From Christensenella sp. UBA941 (GTDB lineage Bacteria; Bacillota; Clostridia; Christensenellales; UBA941): 11,892 bases of DNA. Positions 5,073-11,892 of the stretch are shown piece after piece. The stretch spans positions 2,025 through 13,916 of the forward strand of contig DBDD01000067.1 of NCBI GenBank assembly GCA_002293365.1, in the 5' to 3' direction. Position 1 is the first letter of the stretch. Each line of letters begins with the position of its first letter. The notes beneath the pieces were generated by a model. The model saw only the letters and a program-made list of their open reading frames with translations, made no database searches and was not told the DNA's origin. The position numbers and the translations under genes are program-made.

Positions 5073-5094
5073 TAAAAAGCCCGATTACGGGCTT
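5073..5094 (-). terminator. Intrinsic terminator overlapping the stop codon of the upstream gene
   Basis: On the minus strand AAGCCCG, loop TAAT and CGGGCTT form a perfect stem followed by five T residues (5078-5074); the stem overlaps the TAA stop (5095-5093) of the 78-aa gene. A ribosome finishing that gene would sit on the stem, so translation could modulate termination. The next gene starts 20 nt further on. Confidence 0.75.
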
Positions 5095-5329
5095 AGTCTA
5101 GCTTGATGTCTTTTACGATTGCGTGGAGCTTCCTGTACCTCTCGTCGGGATCGACCTCGTGGTCGTTATAGTCGATCAGCCTCGCCGCTTTTATTTCGTC
5201 TGTCCACTCGTCCCGACAATTAAAGCCAAACACGCCAGCTATTATCGCTTGGCATGTCCTGAGTGCTGTATCGGGAAATTCAGGCTTTTCAGTTTCGGCT
5301 TTGAGCCGGTACGCTTCGAGGAGCGCCAT
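5093..5329 (-). CDS. 78-aa protein of unknown function
   Basis: This is a small, mildly acidic soluble protein: an N-terminal helix (MALLEAYRLKAETEK), a central hydrophobic patch (CQAIIAGVFGFNC, about residues 26-38), and an acidic C-terminal half with DPDERYRKLHAIVKDI. I do not recognise it. The ATG at 5329 lacks a clear Shine-Dalgarno sequence, which is unusual in this block. It starts 21 nt after the preceding stop, so coupling or a weak site may drive it. Its stop lies inside the terminator at 5073-5094. Confidence 0.55.
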   Translation of the reverse strand: MALLEAYRLKAETEKPEFPDTALRTCQAIIAGVFGFNCRDEWTDEIKAARLIDYNDHEVDPDERYRKLHAIVKDIKLD

Positions 5330-5350
5330 AATCGCAACGTGTTTATTATG

Positions 5351-5638
5351 CTATTCGATATATTCCGGCTCACTTAATTTCCAATGACGCGAGACATAGT
5401 ATGTTTGATCCAAGCCAAGCGCACTCGCTTCTTTAGCTGTGAGCGGCCTATACAATTTCCTGCTCTTTATATATTTAGTGATCGCGCCTTGATTATCATA
5501 TGACCAGCAATCGCCGGCCTCCTTTAACCGCAAGGCAATATCCCAGCCCTCATCGCAGCACTTATAACCTGTTTTGGTTTCGTTCTCGAATTGCAGCGTT
5601 GCCCAAAAAGCGTCTTCCATCGCGATAATGTCTTTCAT
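5351..5638 (-). CDS. 95-aa protein of unknown function
   Basis: This is a small soluble protein with aromatic-rich segments (EDAFWATLQFENE; KCCDEGWDIALRLKEAGDCW at about residues 26-45) and a basic patch (KYIKSRKLYRPL), ending YVSRHWKLSEPEYIE. No domain is recognised. The two cysteines at 27-28 and a third near 44 do not form an obvious metal site. The ATG at 5638 follows GGAGG at a normal distance. It lies 24 nt after the methylase-helicase gene and may be a small partner of it, but nothing in the protein itself shows that. Confidence 0.65.
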   Translation of the reverse strand: MKDIIAMEDAFWATLQFENETKTGYKCCDEGWDIALRLKEAGDCWSYDNQGAITKYIKSRKLYRPLTAKEASALGLDQTYYVSRHWKLSEPEYIE

Positions 5639-5662
5639 TGTGTGCCTCCATATATTTATTTG

Positions 5663-8647
5663 TTAGACTATCTTTTGTTCGCCCCAGCGAATATAAACGC
5701 GCCCGTCCTCGTCGTATTCCTTGCTCATGAGCTGGCTGACGATTGCCGGATCAACACCAAAACGCTCGTAAAGTTCGCTTTCTTCTATGTCCTCGTTTTT
5801 CATGAACAAGTTCAATTTCTCTTTTGCCAGAATCATTTTCAGCAAATTGCTTTCAATCGTGTGTTCGTAGGTCAGGAAAAACACCTGTTTCCACCGTTGG
5901 CTCGTATAGCGAATAAAGCGGAAGTAATACTGGCTCATGGCGGCATTGTTGTAGTGCAGCTCCGGCAGGAGAATCTTGTCCACAAAATCTATGTTTTGGG
6001 ACGACGAAAGCGCCTGTTGCGTCGAGATCAATATGCCGTTCGGCGTCTTCTCCAGCTCTTGGGCGATCTGGCGGCGCTGCCTAAACGTCGTCGTTCCACC
6101 GATTATGACGAACACCGGCCTAGCGGGAAACCGCGCTCGAATATGGCGCTCATATGACCGCAGAACCTCGATATGCCGGACGCCAATCGCAACCCGGTCA
6201 GAATCCCATTCGTCCAGCAGCTCTAAAGTCTTTTGTATTTTTGTCGGAGCTTTTTTGGAACGGTATCCTTTTACGCTCGAAGGATCGGCGCACACCTTCA
6301 AGAGAAGAAGGAGCTGCTGTAGGAGCTTCATGAGGCTGTCCTTTCGCGAGTTTTCTTCCTTCTTGAAATAAAGCAGCCGCATTTCCTCAAACTCGTCTAT
6401 GGCTTTTTTGTAGACGCGCCGTTCCGCTAGGTCAAAAGGCACGGTGATTTGTTGTATCTCGTATATCTTCCGGCCAACGACTTGTTCAAAATTCTTCGTG
6501 ATTACCGTTCTATCCAACAGGCGTTTAAGCTCATCGGCATTGAAAATGTCCTGCGTTTTCTGCTCGATTCCAAAAACCGTGAGTTTCCGGGGCAGGTGAG
6601 AATCGGCGAACAACTCATATCCAGCTCTATAAGCGGGGATTGGCCGCATATAGTAGTTATTCTGATAAGTAGACAGCTCTCCGTCTTTATCTACTTCATG
6701 AATGTACTCGCACTCAGACAAGCAATTGATCGAATTATTGTAGATCAATTCGAGCTGCGGAGCCGATTCGCAAATATTGTTCCGCGTCATTGTGCCGGTA
6801 GTTAAATATTTGCACTTGCAGCGCCTGAATATCGACAGCATGGCCTTAGATCGCTTGGAAAACGGGTTACTGATCGCGTCGCTTTCGTCAAATATGAGCA
6901 TTACTTTTTGACTTTGACGCCGGACGTATTTTTTAAGCTGCCGCTGGAGCTTGATCGCCAAGTCGAGCGTAAGAATCACAATTTGCTTCGGCTTGATACT
7001 TTGAATATCGGCAAGCTCGGAGATTCGGAGATAATCAATGCCGTAATCCTTCAAAACAACATCCCACGTATTGTTTATCGCAATCGCAGGGGCGACGACA
7101 AAAACAGTCCGCGCGTTAGTATGTTTCAGCCGGTATTGAGCCATAGCCAAGCCGCAGAGCGTCTTTCCTGAACCCATACCGTACTGCAAAACGCCGAAAC
7201 TCTTTTGGAGCAGCTTATTAGTGTCCGCTGCCTGTACATCTGTCAGCTTAATGGTTTCCTGATTTTCTTGGCTGTAGACGCTCCAACACCGTAAAAAACG
7301 CCTGATCTTCGGATCAGGCTTCATACGGTCAAACTCTTTGGATTGAAGCTCATACGCTTTTCTCTTTCGCCGCAGGAGAGCTTCAAACCCCTCAATCTCA
7401 ATGCCATTCAAGACGCATTGATTGATAGATTGATAACCTCCATGCGCCGCTTTTTCGCTGTAGTCTTTGACGTAAAAGCCATAGCTCGTTTTTACAAGGC
7501 GCTTTTCGTCCCTACAAGGCCGGTCAGGAGAAGAACGCACCTTTTTCAGATAGGAGAGAACATCACTGTCGCTAATTTTCACGGTTGCCCATTCCTCATA
7601 GGACATTTTATCAGGCCGTTTTTGCGTAAGAAACTTTTGCAAGTAGCTCTCGCATTTCCCGTATTCGCCGCCGAGCCTCTTGTCCTGCCGGATATCGTAC
7701 ATGAGCTTTGTGACCTTCGCCATAAACCCGGCGTCTAAATCCGATTCGCCCTTGCCCTCGAAGTAGAGCTTACCGGCCAGCCTGTCTCGCTCTGCCTTTA
7801 GCGGCTGAATATATGTCTCATGAATGTGATCGGCGTCGCCGCCGGCATCCTTTTCCACTCGCAAACAGCGCTCCGGCAGATAGCGGCTTTTCCGCTGGAA
7901 TATCATAACCTTAGTTTGAAAATCGGCGGGGCCATAAGCAGCGAATGTATTTGACGGCAGATCAAATTGGGTCACAAAATCAAAGACGCCGTTGATTTGC
8001 TCTATCTCGCTGCGGTTAAAAAACTCGTCAGCGAGGAAGCTATTCGGCACGATCAGCGCCAACAAGCCAGCCGGTTTCAAAGTGTCCGCGGCTTTCATGC
8101 AGAAGAAGGTCTGCGATTTTATTTTCTCCCCGGCTATGAACCAGTCAAGATTGAACGGGGGATTGCCAAACACGATGTCAGCCTTCACAGGCGGCTCATA
8201 AGTGCGTATATCGTCGTGTGTTATATTCGCTAAGGGGTAGAGATACCTCGCGACCTTAACGGCCTTCACGTCGATGTCAGCGCCGTATACGTTGCCCTCT
8301 GCCGGAAGGTAATTGAAGAAGTTACCCATGCCGCAAGTCAGATCGTAAATAATGTCCTTGCTGCTTGGCCGGATACAATCAACAAGGTACTGGCAAGTTT
8401 TATGGGGCGTAAAAAACTGGCCGACTTCGACCAGTTTCTTTGCCTCTGTATATTCGTGCCGGTTTTCAAATTCCTTGAAGTCTAACCCGTGCAGCCCTCC
8501 TTCGCCAGTGTAGCAGTTGAAAATATCCTCCGGCGTCAGCCCGTTCTTTTCCACGATGCCGTTTGTTATCAAGTACAGAATCTTCTCGTTTATAGCCGCT
8601 CGTTTGCCTTGCGGAACCACTTGCCCGGTATTGATTTTGTATCTCAT
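5663..8647 (-). CDS. N6-adenine DNA methyltransferase fused to SNF2-type helicase
   Basis: The 994-aa protein joins two enzymes. Residues about 1-260 form a gamma-class adenine methyltransferase of HsdM/type IIG type: GQFFTP at 76-81, SAM-binding DLTCGMGNFF at 102-111, GADID near 122-126, and catalytic NPPF at 162-165. Residues about 480-950 form a superfamily 2 helicase/translocase of SNF2 style: Walker A GMGSGKT (490-496), VVAPAIAINNTW (motif Ia), DESD (587-590), TTGTMTRN (motif III), and motif VI with Gln906, Arg910 and Arg913. Residues 260-450 show no known fold and could hold target recognition. No PD-(D/E)xK nuclease is visible. The ATG at 8647 is chosen because GGAGG lies 5 nt upstream; the ATG at 8659 overlaps that site. 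Likely role: methylating and translocating on element or phage DNA, for protection or anti-restriction. Confidence 0.9.
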   Translation of the reverse strand: MRYKINTGQVVPQGKRAAINEKILYLITNGIVEKNGLTPEDIFNCYTGEGGLHGLDFKEFENRHEYTEAKKLVEVGQFFTPHKTCQYLVDCIRPSSKDIIYDLTCGMGNFFNYLPAEGNVYGADIDVKAVKVARYLYPLANITHDDIRTYEPPVKADIVFGNPPFNLDWFIAGEKIKSQTFFCMKAADTLKPAGLLALIVPNSFLADEFFNRSEIEQINGVFDFVTQFDLPSNTFAAYGPADFQTKVMIFQRKSRYLPERCLRVEKDAGGDADHIHETYIQPLKAERDRLAGKLYFEGKGESDLDAGFMAKVTKLMYDIRQDKRLGGEYGKCESYLQKFLTQKRPDKMSYEEWATVKISDSDVLSYLKKVRSSPDRPCRDEKRLVKTSYGFYVKDYSEKAAHGGYQSINQCVLNGIEIEGFEALLRRKRKAYELQSKEFDRMKPDPKIRRFLRCWSVYSQENQETIKLTDVQAADTNKLLQKSFGVLQYGMGSGKTLCGLAMAQYRLKHTNARTVFVVAPAIAINNTWDVVLKDYGIDYLRISELADIQSIKPKQIVILTLDLAIKLQRQLKKYVRRQSQKVMLIFDESDAISNPFSKRSKAMLSIFRRCKCKYLTTGTMTRNNICESAPQLELIYNNSINCLSECEYIHEVDKDGELSTYQNNYYMRPIPAYRAGYELFADSHLPRKLTVFGIEQKTQDIFNADELKRLLDRTVITKNFEQVVGRKIYEIQQITVPFDLAERRVYKKAIDEFEEMRLLYFKKEENSRKDSLMKLLQQLLLLLKVCADPSSVKGYRSKKAPTKIQKTLELLDEWDSDRVAIGVRHIEVLRSYERHIRARFPARPVFVIIGGTTTFRQRRQIAQELEKTPNGILISTQQALSSSQNIDFVDKILLPELHYNNAAMSQYYFRFIRYTSQRWKQVFFLTYEHTIESNLLKMILAKEKLNLFMKNEDIEESELYERFGVDPAIVSQLMSKEYDEDGRVYIRWGEQKIV

Positions 8648-8660
8648 AACGCCCTCCATT

Positions 8661-9731
8661 CTAGGCTACATGCCCTAAATAATCCTTAGCGAACGCCAAT
8701 GCGCTCGTGTGGCTGTCGAACGTGACTTCAAACTTGCCGTTTTTATAGTATTTGAAGTGCGTGACTTTCGTGCCGGTGGTTTCATGAGTGTCGAATATGC
8801 CGTCGCGCTCATATTTGTGGTAGGCGGTAAAGTTGCTCAACCATCCACTGTAAGTAGAAGCCTTCGCTTTGTCAGAATCAAAATACGTCAAAGCCCGAAG
8901 CAGATTGAGATATCCTTCACCCTCCAGTTTTATTTCGTACAAGCCGGAATATCGACATTTAGTAGAATAAAGGATATCAAACGATATCTTGCCGTTCTTT
9001 ATTTTGAACCGCTCCTTATTATCGCAATGCGGATTAGTCGCGGCTTTCAATGCGGCGTCCCTAATCTCCCTGTCTGCCTTTTCTTCAAAATTAAACCCGC
9101 CAAGCAGCAGAAAGATATCGTCAATAATTGGATTGTAGTCCAATTCCAGCGCGATCAGTTTAGCCTCATGCTCGACCAGCGCTACTTTGTAGGCTTCAAT
9201 CTTCGCGTCAAACTCGTCGCCCTCTTTATCGCTCATATTTTTGCGATACGAATAAGACGAATAAGGGTATTCTTCGTGCGGATCACGCGGAGGATCAGCA
9301 TTGAAATAATGCGTCCACTTCTGGTCTTTGATCGAAACGTTGTATTTGTCTCGGAAATAGCCGTTGATTCGACGGATGAATTTATCGTGCGTTTCTCCGA
9401 GGAGCTTTAACAAGTCTCGTATTTCAAGTTTAACAAAGCTATGGTCGTACCATTTATAGTCATAGCTGCCGCTTTTGACCGTGTTCTCGGCGGTAACTGA
9501 TTCGTAAAATTCTCTATCTTTCTGTAGTATGTCAGCAATGCTCTGGTATGTATCTCGATAATGGGAAAGCAAACGGACGTAAAGCCCGTGCTGCTGTTTG
9601 CAAAACTGCCTGTCGTCTTCGGCAAGCCGGGTATCGTTTTTCATTTCAATGGCGTCGAATTTATCAAGTAGGCTGTCATTCTTGGGAACAATGAGATCGG
9701 GAGCAATGAGATTAAGTTTGTTAAAGCACAT
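8661..9731 (-). CDS. DUF4942-like protein encoded beside the DNA methylase
   Basis: The 356-aa soluble protein has a helical N-terminal half containing a long helix (HYRDTYQSIADILQKDREFY). Its C-terminal half resembles DUF4942: KERFKIKNGKISFDILYST, a tyrosine-rich strand, LLRALTYFDSD, and the closing HFKYYKNGKFEVTFDS (residues about 325-340), the usual family ending. DUF4942 proteins are found in phages and plasmids, often near DNA methylases; their function is unknown. The ATG at 9731 is preceded by AAAGGAG with 9 nt spacing; the longer frame to 9830 overlaps the previous gene. It ends 13 nt before the methylase-helicase gene, so the two are probably co-translated and may cooperate. The family call rests on pattern resemblance only. 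Confidence 0.65.
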   Translation of the reverse strand: MCFNKLNLIAPDLIVPKNDSLLDKFDAIEMKNDTRLAEDDRQFCKQQHGLYVRLLSHYRDTYQSIADILQKDREFYESVTAENTVKSGSYDYKWYDHSFVKLEIRDLLKLLGETHDKFIRRINGYFRDKYNVSIKDQKWTHYFNADPPRDPHEEYPYSSYSYRKNMSDKEGDEFDAKIEAYKVALVEHEAKLIALELDYNPIIDDIFLLLGGFNFEEKADREIRDAALKAATNPHCDNKERFKIKNGKISFDILYSTKCRYSGLYEIKLEGEGYLNLLRALTYFDSDKAKASTYSGWLSNFTAYHKYERDGIFDTHETTGTKVTHFKYYKNGKFEVTFDSHTSALAFAKDYLGHVA

Positions 9732-9756
9732 GGTAGTATTCTCCTTTAATTTAAAT

Positions 9757-10470
9757 TTAAGATTCGGGATTGTATTTAATCGGTAACAGCAACGCCTCGC
9801 CCTCATCGCCTTGAAACAAAATGCCGCCATGCGGATTGCTCTCTTTACAAGTCGCCTCTGCGTCGGGGAAAGCTGTAAGCATATTCTTCAAGTATTTCGC
9901 ATTGACCGCGAGATTACTGTTTTTGAACCGATAAGGTATAGCGTGTTCATTGGCCTTGCGTCCGTATTTGGCCTTGTGTTCAGCCTGTCCAACATTAATG
10001 ATTGCTTTCAGTTCGGCCATTGTCGGCAGTTCAAGCGTCTGCTTTGAGCCTAAATGAGCCTCTGAAAAGACCCGGTCAAGCTGCGGCGTTCTCGGTGCAG
10101 GAGTTATATCTACTTCGATTGGATGATAAGGGCGTATCGCTTGATGGCCGTCACAGACATATTGCTGCCCGTTAATCATATATACGCCGTTGAATTTTAC
10201 AATCTTCATAGCGTTGTCCATGACCACCTTCATCGCCTTGCGAATATCGCCCCGGCCAGCGTCTTTATCGTTCTGCTCCATTGCCTCCCGGCGCATCACA
10301 GCGCATATATTCACCAGATCACCGATATTACCGCCAATCGGCGCGTCAAGCGGAGTAGGCTCCCACTCCGCAAGAATTTTGTCGAGGTTTTTAATGTCTT
10401 TCTGATAGGTCAGATATTCGTAGAGCGCCTTATAGATCGTCGTTGCTTTTATCAATTTGTTCACCTTCAC
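9757..10470 (-). CDS. 237-aa mobile-element protein, possible sliding-clamp-like C-terminal domain
   Basis: No firm family is recognised. The C-terminal 50 residues (about 186-233) read like the last strand-helix-strand unit of a DNA polymerase beta clamp: NLAVNAKYLKNMLTAF, then GGILFQGDEGEALLLPIK. An earlier segment, KFNGVYMINGQQYVCDGHQAIR (starting near residue 92), recalls the strand pairs of the same fold. Residues 1-70 are helical. A clamp-like role in element replication would fit the methylase-helicase context, but it is inference. The start is uncertain: GTG at 10470, GTG at 10464 and TTG at 10455 all lie within or just after a purine-rich GGTGAAGGTGAA stretch that could also be the ribosome binding site. 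It starts 20 nt after the preceding stop. Confidence 0.7.
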   Translation of the reverse strand: MKVNKLIKATTIYKALYEYLTYQKDIKNLDKILAEWEPTPLDAPIGGNIGDLVNICAVMRREAMEQNDKDAGRGDIRKAMKVVMDNAMKIVKFNGVYMINGQQYVCDGHQAIRPYHPIEVDITPAPRTPQLDRVFSEAHLGSKQTLELPTMAELKAIINVGQAEHKAKYGRKANEHAIPYRFKNSNLAVNAKYLKNMLTAFPDAEATCKESNPHGGILFQGDEGEALLLPIKYNPES

Positions 10471-10490
10471 CTTTCGTATTCGTGTTCAGT

Positions 10491-10730
10491 TTAGCGCCGG
10501 GGATCGAGGTCACGCGGATTCCACGTTTCACGCTTAGGGACAAACTCAAGCTCGATGCCCTCCGCGATTGGTGAATCTGGCTCCGCATAGAATTTGTTGC
10601 CTAGCTTTGTGTGAATATCGGGAGGAAGATGCCGAAGCGGAGAAACATCGACATACAGCAGCCCTTCGCACTCGTAGACCGGCCTTTCCCAATTGTCCAT
10701 GCCCTTGAAAACCAAAGTCATTTTGCTCAT
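10491..10730 (-). CDS. 79-aa protein of unknown function, mobile-element type
   Basis: The protein looks like one small beta domain: MTLVFKGMDNWERPVYECEG, then LLYVDVSPL, then KLGNKFYAEPDSPI, with a basic tail (WNPRDLDPRR). It resembles short hypothetical proteins of Bacillota phages and conjugative elements, but I cannot give it a name. The ATG at 10730 follows AGGAGG with 6 nt spacing, and that Shine-Dalgarno sits immediately after the stop of the upstream gene. It is part of the same transcription unit as its neighbours. Confidence 0.7.
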   Translation of the reverse strand: MSKMTLVFKGMDNWERPVYECEGLLYVDVSPLRHLPPDIHTKLGNKFYAEPDSPIAEGIELEFVPKRETWNPRDLDPRR

Positions 10731-10739
10731 AACGTCCTC

Positions 10740-10970
10740 CTATGCTCTTTGTAGGAACGGCTCACAGATTGACAAGCCGCCTTTGAATACGTATACGTTA
10801 GGCCAAACGTTGCCGCTGCCGTCCGTCTGGTCGTTGGTGTTCTGGTAGACCTTTTCAACCGCGCCCCGGAAATTCCGATGCTTTAGCGCCTTACCGAAGT
10901 AAACTTGGCCTTGTCTTCGGTACTCATTATTCGTAGCCAGTATCTCGCCAACCATAAATTTCGCTTTCAT
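10740..10970 (-). CDS. 76-aa protein of unknown function
   Basis: This is a small basic soluble protein starting MKAKFMVGEILATNNEYRRQG. A central KALKHRNFRGAVEKVYQN stretch (about residues 26-43) is followed by VYVFKGGLSICEP near the C-terminus. No family is recognised. The ATG at 10970 is chosen because GGGAGG lies just upstream; the longer frame from a TTG at 10982 would include that site. Its ATG overlaps the previous stop (ATGA), so it is translationally coupled to the DpnD/PcfM-like gene. Confidence 0.65.
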   Translation of the reverse strand: MKAKFMVGEILATNNEYRRQGQVYFGKALKHRNFRGAVEKVYQNTNDQTDGSGNVWPNVYVFKGGLSICEPFLQRA

Positions 10971-11281
10971 AGAACCTCCCAAAGCATCGGGCAGCTCTCA
11001 CGATTGCCCGCTAATTCGCCGTCCTCGCTAAAGATGCAAGCGCCCATGCTGCGCCCTTCCTCAACGCCTTGCGAACACCCGCCGCCTAAGACGTAGCAGT
11101 TACAAGCTCCCGGAAGCGCCTCCGCTTCAAACTTCAAGGATTCAACATCGTCCATGTCCGGCAGCTCGTTTCCGTCGCCGTTGTAGTGCTTGTCTGCGGT
11201 CTGTTCGGCGCTGGAATGAGAATCGGATTCGACGGCGACATACCCTTCGAGCCTTTGAATGATTTTGACAGCGTAGTACAT
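10967..11281 (-). CDS. DpnD/PcfM-like protein with a cysteine-rich C-terminal extension
   Basis: Residues 1-55 of this 104-aa protein resemble the DpnD/PcfM family of conjugative plasmids and phages: a YAVKIIQRLEGYVAVESDS strand pair, a short helix (SAEQTADKHY), then DGNELPDMDDVESLKFE. The family has no established activity. Residues 56-104 are an extra segment with five cysteines (60, 62, 69, 82, 97) and many glycines (NCYVLGGGCSQG), which might bind metal or be redox-sensitive; they do not match a standard zinc finger. The ATG at 11281 follows AGAGG. It is the first gene after the terminator at 11362-11384 and follows a palindromic promoter region, so it probably opens the main transcription unit. 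The family call rests on pattern only. Confidence 0.6.
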   Translation of the reverse strand: MYYAVKIIQRLEGYVAVESDSHSSAEQTADKHYNGDGNELPDMDDVESLKFEAEALPGACNCYVLGGGCSQGVEEGRSMGACIFSEDGELAGNRESCPMLWEVL

Positions 11282-11321
11282 AATTTACCTCTTTCTGTTT
11301 TGTTTCAGTTAGTATGTGGTG

Positions 11322-11351
11322 ATAGTATGAACCCCTTACATTTTGTAAGGG
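11322..11351 (-). promoter_or_regulatory. Candidate promoter and palindromic operator of the main minus-strand unit
   Basis: CCCTTACA (11333-11340) and TGTAAGGG (11344-11351) are perfect 8-base inverted arms with a three-base centre. On the minus strand the first arm supplies a CTTACA box (11349-11344), 16 nt before TACTAT (11327-11322), each matching consensus at 4/6. A regulator bound to the palindrome would cover the -35 region. It lies between a terminator and the first gene of the following unit, which supports a promoter here. Operator function is inference. Confidence 0.4.
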
Positions 11352-11361
11352 ATTGGGCAAC

Positions 11362-11384
11362 AAAAAAACCGCCTCGTTGAGCGG
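11362..11384 (-). terminator. Rho-independent terminator after the rightmost gene
   Basis: On the minus strand CCGCTC, loop AAC and GAG-G-CGG form a short GC-rich stem with one bulged base, followed by seven T residues (11368-11362). It lies 30 nt after the stop codon of the gene at 11414 and separates that gene from the next unit. Confidence 0.7.
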
Positions 11385-11413
11385 CAGCAAACCAGTAATG
11401 GGTTTATTCGATG

Positions 11414-11892
11414 CTATGCGGCGAATTTGCCTGTTTCGTAGAACCACCAGTCATTCGATTCGCAAACCTCAGAAATTTCCTCGTCAGAGACATCGTAAAG
11501 GTATTCATAGCCGTGCTTTTCCATCTCGTCGCAAAGCCAAACTATTGCGCTTTTCACAGCGTACTCAAGCTTGGTAATAAGTGGAGCGTAGAGGTTGCGC
11601 AGTTTTACGCACTCCAATTCTTCAAGCATTTCATCGGCAAACTCTAAGCTTGACGCGATACAGTACGTGTAGCGACGATTTGATTTAAGCTCAATCGCAT
11701 AATCGCCGTTGGATATCTGCCCAATAAACCATTCAAGCCGCTTGTGTTCTTCATTATTAAAGGCTTTATTGAGATTTTTGTGTTTGGTGAACTTGTGTTC
11801 GTCTGCATTCCAATTACGAACATAAGCCAGAAGATCGGATAGCCTCAAATCGCCGTAAATATTTACTCCGTCGCCTTGACAGCTTGACAAGC
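11414..11892 (-). CDS. C-terminal part of a protein of unknown function, cut by the window edge
   Basis: The reading frame is open to the right edge. A TTG at 11890 is the first possible start inside the window, but no Shine-Dalgarno is visible there. The first residues (SSCQGDGVNIYGDL) read like the interior of a domain: a Cys-Gln-Gly-Asp-Gly stretch followed by strands occurs in phage-type hypothetical proteins. The true start therefore probably lies beyond the window. About 158 residues are visible: a mixed N-terminal part, YAIELKSNRRYTYCIASS in the middle, then helices ending in EEISEVCESNDWWFYETGKFAA. No catalytic motif or membrane helix is seen. A terminator follows 30 nt after the stop. 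Confidence 0.65.
   Translation of the reverse strand, partial: LSSCQGDGVNIYGDLRLSDLLAYVRNWNADEHKFTKHKNLNKAFNNEEHKRLEWFIGQISNGDYAIELKSNRRYTYCIASSLEFADEMLEELECVKLRNLYAPLITKLEYAVKSAIVWLCDEMEKHGYEYLYDVSDEEISEVCESNDWWFYETGKFAA

Noticed and set aside
5591..6157. 188-aa + strand frame
   Set aside because: Antisense to the C-terminal helicase motifs of the methylase-helicase gene and to the start of the 95-aa gene; no ribosome binding site of note.
5663..8647. Reading the methylase-helicase as a complete type I, type III or ISP restriction enzyme
   Set aside because: No nuclease motif is visible in it and no restriction or specificity subunit gene is adjacent.
8709..9410. 233-aa + strand frame
   Set aside because: Antisense to the DUF4942-like gene, which has a good ribosome binding site and family resemblance. 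The + frame is hydrophobic and basic, as expected of a reverse-strand shadow.
9732..9830. N-terminal extension of the DUF4942-like protein from 9830
   Set aside because: It overlaps the preceding gene and has an arbitrary cysteine- and arginine-rich composition; AAAGGAG precedes the ATG at 9731.
11876..11889. Two tandem TTGACA hexamers on the + strand at the right edge
   Set aside because: They lie inside the coding frame of the rightmost minus-strand gene, have no -10 box in view, and are short enough to be chance.

Overview
The window looks like an accessory region from a Bacillota (Firmicutes) genome, most likely an integrative/conjugative element, plasmid or prophage. The evidence is strong AGGAGG-type ribosome binding sites, intrinsic terminators, short tightly packed genes of unknown function, and relatives recognisable from mobile elements: DpnD/PcfM-like, DUF4942-like, DUF3990 and DUF3791, and an orphan DNA adenine methylase fused to a helicase. 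No rRNA, tRNA, CRISPR array, insertion sequence, integrase, relaxase or structural phage gene is visible, so the element type cannot be fixed from this window.

Left part (1-2204, mostly + strand). Positions 1-282 hold no convincing gene, but they contain a minus-strand promoter-like pair, a hairpin with a T-run and an inverted repeat that together look like a leader for something beyond the left edge. At 304-424 there is a candidate short minus-strand RNA ending in a strong terminator. It diverges from a gene for an XRE-like DNA-binding protein with a long disordered linker (453-1064). Next comes a compact three-gene + strand operon (1260-2204): a DUF3990 ADP-ribosyltransferase-fold protein, a 79-aa acidic partner, and a DUF3791 protein. 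This is the best candidate for a toxin-antitoxin or defence-like module.

Right part (2321-11892, all minus strand). Sixteen genes run right to left as one or a few long transcription units, converging on the left operon at a strong terminator (2321-2356). In transcription order they are: a gene cut by the window edge (11414-11892); a terminator; a palindrome and promoter-like region; a DpnD/PcfM-like protein with a cysteine-rich tail; two small unknowns; a protein with a possible sliding-clamp-like C-terminus; a DUF4942-like protein; a 994-aa fusion of a gamma-class N6-adenine methylase and an SNF2-type helicase; two small unknowns; a terminator; three further genes, including a zinc-ribbon protein; two small unknowns; another terminator; an acidic helical protein; and a small membrane-anchored protein. 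Two intrinsic terminators (5073-5094 and 2939-2969) sit between same-strand genes with only 20-31 nt before the next start codon, which suggests partial termination or antitermination rather than separate promoters.

Taken together, the right-hand block resembles the early DNA-metabolism and host-takeover region of a mobile element, centred on the methylase-helicase. The left-hand block resembles a stability or defence module with its own regulator.
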